In this document: one piece after another, positions 15,089 through 20,911 of the stretch | Layout of the letters: the number at the start of each line of letters is the position of its first letter | Position numbering within the stretch: the first letter of the stretch is position 1 | Assembly: GCA_964588665.1 (NCBI GenBank) | Contig: CAZPQQ010000057.1 | Location: forward strand, 1-20,911 | Reading direction: 5' to 3' | Source of the DNA: UBA2160 sp964588665 | GTDB lineage: Bacteria; Chloroflexota; Dehalococcoidia; Lucifugimonadales; UBA1123 | Length of the DNA: 20,911 nt | Notes under the pieces: generated by a model | The model's database searches: none | What the model saw: only the letters and a program-made list of their open reading frames with translations | What the model was told of the DNA's origin: nothing | Program-made: the position numbers and the translations under genes

Positions 15089-15706
15089 ATGAGAGTCCCA
15101 TGGAGGCACACTCAGACCGCCGTCGCCGGACTGCAGCGCGTCTATTGGTTCTTCAACCGCGACGCCGAGGTGAGAAGCAAAGGGCTCTCAACATTGGGGC
15201 GAGTCATCGGAACGGCGTCCAAGCACCATCCCTCCCAGAGCAGAACTTGGGACACGTACTTTGTTACGTACGAATTTAACGTTGACGGCCGAAGTCACAC
15301 CCGTGAACAGAAGGTCAAAAGTCTGCTGGGGTGTAGGCGGGACATGCCCATCGTCGTCTACTATCTTCCGGAGAATTATCCACCGAAGAGCGCCATTGAC
15401 CGAAAGCCGCAAGAATTGAGCGGACGACAAAGAGTGAACGAAGAGGCAAGTCCAAGCATGTTCCGAGACAACGGAGTCGATACGACCGCCACCGTTCTGG
15501 GAATCAGGAATCAGCGCTCACCCGATGCGGATGGCTACTGCGGCATATCTTACGAGTTCACCGATGCCCGGGGCGCCACATGGCGAAATACGACCTGGGT
15601 GAGCGATCCGCTGGACGTCGCGGTGGGGTCGACGAGACCGCTCCGATACCTGCCCGACCGCCCCGACAAGAACACGCTGTCGCTGACCGACGAGAGCGAT
15701 GCGTGA
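15089..15706 (+). CDS. DUF3592-like protein with two tandem domains
   Basis: A 205-residue protein with two copies of a beta-rich module resembling DUF3592. The first (about 36-104) runs LGRVIGTASKHH...TYEFNVDGRSH...PIVVYYLPENYPPKSAID. The second (about 132-196) runs TATVLGIRNQ...ISYEFTDARGATW...RPLRYLPDRPDKNTL. No membrane helix is evident, although such proteins often have one. I chose the ATG at 15089 because AGAGG lies nine bases upstream; the frame opens earlier, at 15020, without a site. Function of the family is unknown. It stands alone between a gene-poor region and a decayed dehydrogenase gene. Confidence 0.65.
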   Translation: MRVPWRHTQTAVAGLQRVYWFFNRDAEVRSKGLSTLGRVIGTASKHHPSQSRTWDTYFVTYEFNVDGRSHTREQKVKSLLGCRRDMPIVVYYLPENYPPKSAIDRKPQELSGRQRVNEEASPSMFRDNGVDTTATVLGIRNQRSPDADGYCGISYEFTDARGATWRNTTWVSDPLDVAVGSTRPLRYLPDRPDKNTLSLTDESDA

Positions 15707-15795
15707 GCAGCGGGGACGTGGAGTATTTCGCGGAAATATCTGTCCGGCCGAACTCGCATGACTCGTAGGTGAAGACTGACCGTGCGATCCCGGTT

Positions 15796-16021
15796 TTACC
15801 CCATGGTCGCCAACGCCTCTCGGGTCACCTGGTACGTCAGCGGTTCGCCGCACTCCCACGCCACGAACTCCTTGGCCGTCCACGTGGTCTTCGAAGTTGC
15901 GTGTGGTCACGACGTGCGGGTACAGGTCCGTGAGTTGCGCCAGCCGCTCTCGACGGCCTTGGCCGAACACGTCCCCGTTGCTTGACGCGCAGTCGTAGAA
16001 CAGCGCGGCTTGTTTTGGCAT
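15796..16021 (-). pseudogene. 2-hydroxyacid dehydrogenase remnant, internally deleted
   Basis: The minus strand from 16021 encodes an N terminus typical of NAD-dependent 2-hydroxyacid dehydrogenases in this kind of genome (MPKQAALFYD...GQGRRERLAQLTDLYP...NFEDHVD), complete with an ATG and an AGGA site. After residue 48 the homology stops. In a different frame, WTAKEFVAWECGEPLTYQV leads to a C-terminal stop at 15796 and looks like the end of the same family. The middle, roughly 230-270 residues including the whole NAD-binding and catalytic region, is missing, with the join near 15878-15885. It starts 19 bp after the PLD-ATPase stop. Not functional. The family assignment rests on two short segments, so it is probable rather than certain. 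Confidence 0.65.
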
Positions 16022-16039
16022 GAATCGGTCCTGATCCGG

Positions 16040-18046
16040 CTAGCGGCTCCAGGGCCACTTGAACCCGGGCGGGGAGACCTTCCGGTTGAGGAAATCTTCG
16101 GTTTGCTTGCGCCAGAGAACGAATGTGTCGCCGACGCTGGAGGTGTCGTCGTACAGGAAATCAGGTATCTCGGACTTAAGCGACGTACGCCCGAACGCGT
16201 CCGCTCTTTCCCAGACGACTACGGTGTCCGCGTGCAACGTCCACCCTTGCTCTCCGTCACCGACCACTCTGCGGTAGTTCTCGGGCGCCAACAGAGCGGC
16301 CAACCGCCTGGCGGACCGCTCGTAACGACCGCCGGCGTACTGATCCCACGAAACTGGGCGACACCAATCCGGAAGTTTCCCGTCGACTCCTTCGCCCAAA
16401 AGATCGCAGATCGTCTCGGACGACACACGAAGAATGTCGTTTGGCATCGGCGTGTCGTCGAGTTTCTCCATCAAGCCGACCAGATAGCGAAGATAGAAGT
16501 CGGTGGTCAGTTTATTGCGAATCTCTTCGACACTGGTGTGGAGCTTGTCGGCGAGCGCATAATCGTGAGTGGGAAGCGACGTGTTGGCGTAGATCATCAG
16601 GCATCGCTTGACCACCTCATCCTGGAAGGACCGCGGCTCTGCATTCATCGACACGACGAAGCACGGGTGCTCGCTGACCGGAGGCAGATTCTCGTCCTTG
16701 ACGATATCGAGGCCATGGTCGTTGAAACGACGTCTCGTGATGTCGTCGAAAACAACGGGGAAGCGTTTGTAGTTCTGGAGGAGTCCCCTCAGAGTGCGAC
16801 GCGTGAAACTGTCTTTTTGCACGGTGCTGGGATGCCCGAACATGCTGGAGATCAACGTGTCGACGAGGCTCGTCTTACCGCAGTTTGACTTACCGTAAAT
16901 GACGGCAAACGACGGATAGTGGAAGACGATGCCGCCCTTTACCACGGCGCGAGCCCGAAAGTCGCAAATGAACGGCGATATGTATAGCCAGGACATGAAC
17001 GTGAAGTAGTCTCTCTGCAGACGCGGCACATCGCCCACGAAACCCAGCTCGTAGTTGTCGAAATACTCCACGATGGCTTCGGCGCTCTGCCTGAACCCGT
17101 CGTCGTCGGCGACCAGCGACACCGTTTCGCCTGACAGCGAAACGTGCCTGGATTCCGAATGAATCGTCAAGCTGGTCGGTCTGGTCGCCTCGTCCTCCTG
17201 CTCGCCTTTGCGCCAGCGCATTCTTTTGATTTCGGCTTTGACTTTCGGTGTGATCACCTGCCGCCCGTTTTCCCTGGAGACGTGAGGCGACACGATCCGC
17301 TCAACCGGCAGCGTCAGCTCTTCAACCTTGTGCACGACTTGCGGAACCGTCAGTTCATCGGGCGGAGGAGGCTGGAACACGGTCAAGCCGGGGTCCTGCA
17401 TCAGCGGCGTGTCTGTGAACGAGATCTCCCTGGACTGGACGTCCACGGGAAGGTCCACCCGATCCGCGGCCGTCTCCTTGACCGCGTCGTACTCCCGCGA
17501 GTAGTGCTCCCACGCGAGGTCGTCGTCGTCGAATACGAGCAATGTCTCGGGCTGCTTCCCGCTGAAGGCGCGTTCCGAGAGGTTAGCGGAACCGACGATC
17601 ACCCTGCGGCGACTCGGCGAATCCGATTCGAGCAGGTACAGCTTCGCGTGAGCTATGTTGTCCTTAACGACGTAGAACTGGGCTTTGCCGGCATGAATGC
17701 TGTCGAAGATGACGCGTTGACGGTCGTCCTCGAGTTTCAGAGCCGACTCCCTGACTTGGTTGATCAGGAACTGTTGAAACGCGATAATCTCGGCGAATCG
17801 TCCGAGCCCTGCCTCGTAGCCGAACACGCACTCGAAATGCTGAAACGAATACCTGTCGAGCATCCGAACGATCATCGGGGCGCTGACCGAGTACGTCAGC
17901 GCGCGCATCCGGTCGAACCCTTCGAACATGCTCCACTGAAACGGCTCAACGCTGACGGCTTGCGCGTTTACAACCTGCAGGCCCTTCTCGGCGACGGACA
18001 AGGCGTCGTCGAAATCGAGGCGGTTCTGGTGTGGTTCGTCTAGCAT
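16040..18046 (-). CDS. PLD-type nuclease fused to P-loop ATPase
   Basis: A 668-residue two-domain protein. The N-terminal part (about 40-200) holds one phospholipase-D HxK...GSxN motif: H133 and K135 in IAHAKLYLLE and GSANLS at 152-157, as in restriction-type PLD nucleases that act as dimers. A charged, proline-containing linker (about 205-300) follows. The C-terminal part (about 320-540) is an ATPase with Walker A GKSNCGKT (385-392), Walker B FPVVFDD (429-435), a sensor-like asparagine in FVVSMNAEP (N468) and a possible arginine finger K480-R481. The order resembles superfamily 3 or AAA+ helicase cores. Residues 570-668 form a tail I do not recognise. GGGGTGA precedes the ATG. No methylase, integrase or known defence partner is adjacent. 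Likely a nucleic-acid-targeting protein; role unproven. Confidence 0.8.
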   Translation of the reverse strand: MLDEPHQNRLDFDDALSVAEKGLQVVNAQAVSVEPFQWSMFEGFDRMRALTYSVSAPMIVRMLDRYSFQHFECVFGYEAGLGRFAEIIAFQQFLINQVRESALKLEDDRQRVIFDSIHAGKAQFYVVKDNIAHAKLYLLESDSPSRRRVIVGSANLSERAFSGKQPETLLVFDDDDLAWEHYSREYDAVKETAADRVDLPVDVQSREISFTDTPLMQDPGLTVFQPPPPDELTVPQVVHKVEELTLPVERIVSPHVSRENGRQVITPKVKAEIKRMRWRKGEQEDEATRPTSLTIHSESRHVSLSGETVSLVADDDGFRQSAEAIVEYFDNYELGFVGDVPRLQRDYFTFMSWLYISPFICDFRARAVVKGGIVFHYPSFAVIYGKSNCGKTSLVDTLISSMFGHPSTVQKDSFTRRTLRGLLQNYKRFPVVFDDITRRRFNDHGLDIVKDENLPPVSEHPCFVVSMNAEPRSFQDEVVKRCLMIYANTSLPTHDYALADKLHTSVEEIRNKLTTDFYLRYLVGLMEKLDDTPMPNDILRVSSETICDLLGEGVDGKLPDWCRPVSWDQYAGGRYERSARRLAALLAPENYRRVVGDGEQGWTLHADTVVVWERADAFGRTSLKSEIPDFLYDDTSSVGDTFVLWRKQTEDFLNRKVSPPGFKWPWSR

Positions 18047-18319
18047 CGTGGGTCACCCCGCTGTTTGCCGGCATCGCATCAGACACGTGAGTGCACACCA
18101 TGATACAACCGCAACGTCGTGGGGGGGAACAGAGGGGACAGGCCATTCGATGGTGTCACCGAGACCTGATGCGACAGGCGATCGTCGGACCGACTGCGTC
18201 GTGCTAGACCAGGATTGTCTAGATCATCGGAGGCTCACTGCTTAATGCGTCGCGTCTTCAAGCGTGCGCGGCGACTTGGATTAGGGAATGGTAAATCGGC
18301 ACTGGCGGGCGGTCGCCGA
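18047..18319. other. Intergenic region upstream of PLD-ATPase
   Basis: No gene is supported here. It contains a short inverted repeat, CTAGAC-N7-GTCTAG (18204-18222), and a G run at 18121-18127. TATCAT on the minus strand about 60 bp before the PLD-ATPase start could be a -10 element but lacks a credible -35. Confidence 0.4.
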
Positions 18320-18406
18320 TCACGATTCCCGCGCCAACCGGACCACCACGCCGTCCCGCCTCGGTATATCGAGGCTCACGGAATCGTCGTTTGAGCCGGC
18401 GCTCGC
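18320..18406 (-). other. Out-of-frame C-terminal tail of GH42 gene
   Basis: In the frame shifted by one base relative to the glycosidase, the minus strand encodes about 28 residues ending VSLDIPRRDGVVVRLARES and a stop at 18320. This looks like the beta-strand terminus expected after LWGE in this family. Its presence implies one missing base (or two extra) near 18403-18412, either a true mutation or an assembly error. Confidence 0.6.
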
Positions 18407-20433
18407 TCTCCCCACAACGTCGAGGCATCTCCGGAGACTGGCCAGTTGTCGGAGAGCGTCAGGCGCACTTGTTGTGTCGAGCGAGAAGGATTAACGACCC
18501 ATAGGTACAGTCCTCCCTCGCCGTGGTGCAACCGGGCTGTCACGACGGGATTCGACGACCGTACGTGCTGCGTCTGGTCCGCCCACGCCAGCAGTCCCGC
18601 GAAGAACTGCTTGGAGGACCGCCCCTGATGGCGAAAGTACCCATAACCGGGGAACGTGCCGATCAGCAGGGTCTTTCCTTGGCCGTAGGCGTTTTCGACC
18701 ACGGCGATGTCTCCGTCTTCGAACCAGCCGACGGCTGTGCCTCCTCCGACATCATACTTCTGGATGTACAGGCTGCCATGCACGGAGTGTCCGGCGCTCG
18801 TATTGAATTTCAGACTGTCGAGCAGATCGGGAGTGAATTCGACGTACGCCTCGGACGCCCCGAAAAGTTTGTCCAGACCGAAGTTGGGTTGTTTCGTCCC
18901 GACTTTTCCGCGGTCTCCGAAGTACGCGGGACATCCTTCCGAGACCAAGCGCCCTCCGTTCTCAACCCAGCGGACGAGCCTGGTGCAATGCTCCTCGGTC
19001 AACATGACAGGGTAGGGCAGGTAGAGCAGGTTATATTCGTCGATGTCGTCGACGTGGACCCAATCCGCCTGGATGTTGTTGTCGAAAAAGCCCTGATATG
19101 CGCCCCGCACTGACTCCGAGTAGAAATCAGCGTTCCCTTGCTGAGCCTGGCAATGCAACTGGGACTCCGGTGCGAAGACGATCCCGATATCGCCCTTCAC
19201 CGGGTTGGATTTCCATAGGTCTTGCTGCTCGGGGGCGTTGGCCCATTTCGCCAATGTGCTCGCCATCTCGGACCTGGGCGTTCGGCTGCCGTCCATGCCG
19301 TACGCGCCCAATGCGCCGAAGAGCGGGCCGTCCAGAAGCGGTCTCCATCGTGGATACAGGTGGCCGCGTGTTCCCGCGGCAAAGCTGATCAGGTTCCAGA
19401 GCCGAATGTCCTCTGGCGTCGCCACCCTGCCGTCGTCCAAGGGCCTGCCCAAGACCTGGGGTTGCATCCACAGTGGACCGGCCTGTGCCTCGGCGTGCCA
19501 GAACGGTTTTCCTCTGGAGGCGGCGCGGGTCAAGTCGACCGCGTGCCATTGCTTCCACGGCGCGTCTCCCTTGCGAGACGCGACCCACGTCAGGCCGTAA
19601 ATCTCGACTTCCAAAGCCGACCTCCAGTCGTCGGTGCCCCCGGTGGCGAACCCGTCGAGAGACGCGGCCACGCCATGAGCCGCGACGATGTGCTCCAGAT
19701 CTACAGCGCGAATTAACTCGACCCTCCATCGTAGCAGCCGATTTGCGTTGTCGATCCGAAACTCGAGCCAGTCCAAGTAGTCCGGGTACGGTCCACCGTA
19801 TCTTGGCGGCTCGATGTCCTCCCAGTCTGCGTAGCTGTGGCGATACCAGGCTTCTCCCAGGGTCTTGAGGTCGCCGTACCGGTCTTTGAGCCATGCTCGG
19901 AATCTGTCGGCGGTGGCCGGGCAACAGCAGACGTCCGGACGAAAGTTGCACTCGTTCCACAGATCGTACCCGGCCAGCGCCGGATGGTCACGGTAGTGCG
20001 TCGCGAGCTTGGTAAGAAACCGGCCCGTGATGTCTTTGACGTCCTCGTTGTCGAGGCAAAGGCCCGGAAAGCCGCCGGTGGCGCTGCTCCCGCTCATCTG
20101 GCTGCCGATCCTGGCTCCGTCCGTCGTCTCGAATCGAGCATGCGAGTACCGACGAAACGCCCATTCGGGAGCAGCCGTGATCATCTCGGCGATCATCGTC
20201 TTGAGACCGTGTTCTTTCGCCAGGTCCAATTGCCTGTCGTAGTCGTCCCAGTCGTAAACACCGGGGGCCGTTTCGATGGCTGACCACATGAACCAATGGC
20301 GAAACATGTTCATGCCGTCTTCTGCGGCCACTCGGTAGTCCCGCTCCCAGTCCTCTCGGGGCGGATTCGACTTCCGGAAGTACACGGCGCCATATGGGAA
20401 GGCGGGTAGAATCTTCGAGGCTTCAAGACGCAA
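18376..20433 (-). CDS. GH42-like glycoside hydrolase (beta-galactosidase family), C-terminal frameshift
   Basis: A 685-residue (from the TTG) glycosidase with a GH42-type TIM barrel. It probably hydrolyses beta-galactosides or related plant or algal oligosaccharides. Numbered from the ATG at 20454: acid/base E168 in YDLWNECNF, a Cys cluster at 176-178 where GH42 enzymes bind zinc, the AWYRHSYADWEDIEPPRYGG segment, and nucleophile E322 in KPFWHAEAQAGP. A trimerisation-type domain follows (about 420-640) with VRWVENGGRLVSEG. I prefer the TTG at 20433, with GGAGG seven bases upstream; the ATG at 20454 has no ribosome-binding site. No signal peptide, so cytoplasmic. The frame ends early at TTIP. 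The expected last strand continues in another frame to 18320. Confidence 0.85.
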   Translation of the reverse strand: MRLEASKILPAFPYGAVYFRKSNPPREDWERDYRVAAEDGMNMFRHWFMWSAIETAPGVYDWDDYDRQLDLAKEHGLKTMIAEMITAAPEWAFRRYSHARFETTDGARIGSQMSGSSATGGFPGLCLDNEDVKDITGRFLTKLATHYRDHPALAGYDLWNECNFRPDVCCCPATADRFRAWLKDRYGDLKTLGEAWYRHSYADWEDIEPPRYGGPYPDYLDWLEFRIDNANRLLRWRVELIRAVDLEHIVAAHGVAASLDGFATGGTDDWRSALEVEIYGLTWVASRKGDAPWKQWHAVDLTRAASRGKPFWHAEAQAGPLWMQPQVLGRPLDDGRVATPEDIRLWNLISFAAGTRGHLYPRWRPLLDGPLFGALGAYGMDGSRTPRSEMASTLAKWANAPEQQDLWKSNPVKGDIGIVFAPESQLHCQAQQGNADFYSESVRGAYQGFFDNNIQADWVHVDDIDEYNLLYLPYPVMLTEEHCTRLVRWVENGGRLVSEGCPAYFGDRGKVGTKQPNFGLDKLFGASEAYVEFTPDLLDSLKFNTSAGHSVHGSLYIQKYDVGGGTAVGWFEDGDIAVVENAYGQGKTLLIGTFPGYGYFRHQGRSSKQFFAGLLAWADQTQHVRSSNPVVTARLHHGEGGLYLWVVNPSRSTQQVRLTLSDNWPVSGDASTLWGERAPAQTTIP

Positions 20434-20736
20434 AGCATTGCCTCCGGGTCGCATCCAGGTGCGGAAGGTCGTTCAGTAGGGTTGTTGCAGATGCGGCACT
20501 GGACTTGCTGGACGAAGCGAAATCGGCGACAGCGACGAGTTCAACCACCGGGTCATCGACTCGAGTCGGATGTCAGAAAGCAAGTCAAGATAGCAGTCGC
20601 AAACGCATCGTGGTGAGATCGAGATGTCGGCATCGCCGCAATTGGACATCCAACGGCGGACAGGTGCCTCGGTTCCCGTTTTCGTCAATCGCGTGACCCG
20701 TGCACACGGCGCTCGCGGTGAAGCGCAACTCGTGCC
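20434..20736. other. Spacer between GH42 gene and tRNA-Pro
   Basis: About 300 bp with no supported gene. It contains a perfect 12-bp palindrome, CGACTCGAGTCG (20557-20568), extended by ATG/CAT across one bulged base. It is about 125 bp upstream of the GH42 start and could be an operator. TTGACT on the minus strand near 20588 has no matching -10. Confidence 0.35.
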
Positions 20737-20811
20737 TGGTCGGGGTGGGCGGGATCGAACCGCCGACCTCCTGTTCCCAAAACAGGCGCGCTGCCGCTGC
20801 GCTACACCCCG
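20737..20811 (-). tRNA. tRNA-Pro (anticodon UGG)
   Basis: Minus-strand cloverleaf: acceptor CGGGGTG/CACCCCG, D stem GCGC/GCGC with a 7-base loop, anticodon stem CCTGT/ACAGG around loop TTTGGGA (anticodon TGG, G37), T stem GGCGG/CCGCC with TTCGATC loop, discriminator A at 20740 and an encoded CCA at 20739-20737. C1-G72 is typical of proline tRNAs. It reads CCA and probably other CCN codons. Confidence 0.95.
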
Positions 20812-20865
20812 TACACATACAGTTACAAGGTTACAGGCTGCGGGTTGTTCGGGTAAAGGGTCGGA

Positions 20866-20911
20866 TTAGACGGCCGGGCGCTGTGTGTGCCAGTCGGTGG
20901 CTTTCTCGTAG
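20866..20911 (-). CDS. Possible C-terminal end of a gene (partial)
   Basis: From the window edge the minus strand reads YEKATDWHTQRPAV followed by TAA at 20868-20866. The composition looks like a real protein end, but 14 residues are too few to identify a family, and the reading could be chance. Confidence 0.3.
   Translation of the reverse strand, partial: YEKATDWHTQRPAV

Noticed and set aside
14883..15092. 69-residue plus-strand open frame overlapping the DUF3592-like start by ATGA
   Set aside because: The overlap looks like coupling, but the sequence has no family features and no good start signal.
14608..20811. Genomic island integrated at tRNA-Pro
   Set aside because: The accessory genes lie on the tRNA's 3' side, but I see no integrase and no second copy of the tRNA 3' end inside the window.

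Overview
The window (about 60% GC by eye) is a dense bacterial chromosome segment. It is rich in CoA-ester catabolism: two MmgE/PrpD proteins, two class III (CaiB/BaiF) CoA-transferases, two acyl-CoA dehydrogenases, an HMG-CoA-lyase-like enzyme, a crotonase and a tungsten-type aldehyde:ferredoxin oxidoreductase. This paralog-rich content, plus short dispersed intergenic repeats, resembles uncultured marine Chloroflexota (SAR202/Dehalococcoidia-like) genomes. That placement is inference; no rRNA or taxonomic marker is present.

Layout. 1-5.55 kb: four minus-strand genes in the order CoA-transferase 2, CoA-transferase 1, MmgE/PrpD 1, HMG-CoA-lyase-like; MmgE/PrpD 1 has its own strong sigma70-like promoter. 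5.55-5.72 kb: a divergent promoter region. 5.7-10.6 kb: plus-strand genes for two acyl-CoA dehydrogenases, a YHS-domain protein, MmgE/PrpD 2, an overlapping tyrosine-phosphatase-like protein and a DUF433 protein. 10.65-14.43 kb: minus-strand AOR with a clear terminator, a zinc-ribbon membrane protein and a crotonase-family enzyme. 14.6-16.0 kb: a sparse, remodelled stretch with a repeat-derived element, a DUF3592-like protein and a 2-hydroxyacid dehydrogenase that has lost its middle. 16.0-18.05 kb: one 668-residue protein joining a phospholipase-D-type nuclease domain to a P-loop ATPase. 18.3-20.4 kb: a GH42-like glycosidase with a frameshift near its C terminus. 20.74 kb: tRNA-Pro(UGG). At the right edge is the possible end of another minus-strand gene.

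Function. The left half looks like a dedicated route for activating and degrading an unsaturated or branched (di)carboxylic acid. CoA-transferases load the acid, dehydrogenases and the crotonase modify the acyl chain, and the lyase-like enzyme cleaves it. Several of these enzymes have altered catalytic residues, so the chemistry may not be the textbook reaction. The right half is accessory DNA. Its PLD-ATPase fusion, next to a decayed gene, is the best candidate for an undescribed (possibly defence or mobile-element) system.

Three intergenic repeat families recur: a CTGAGCCTGTCGAAGG family placed 16-26 bp after stop codons, a TCGCCATGCTGA family, and two arrays of a GTCCCTNNN nonamer.
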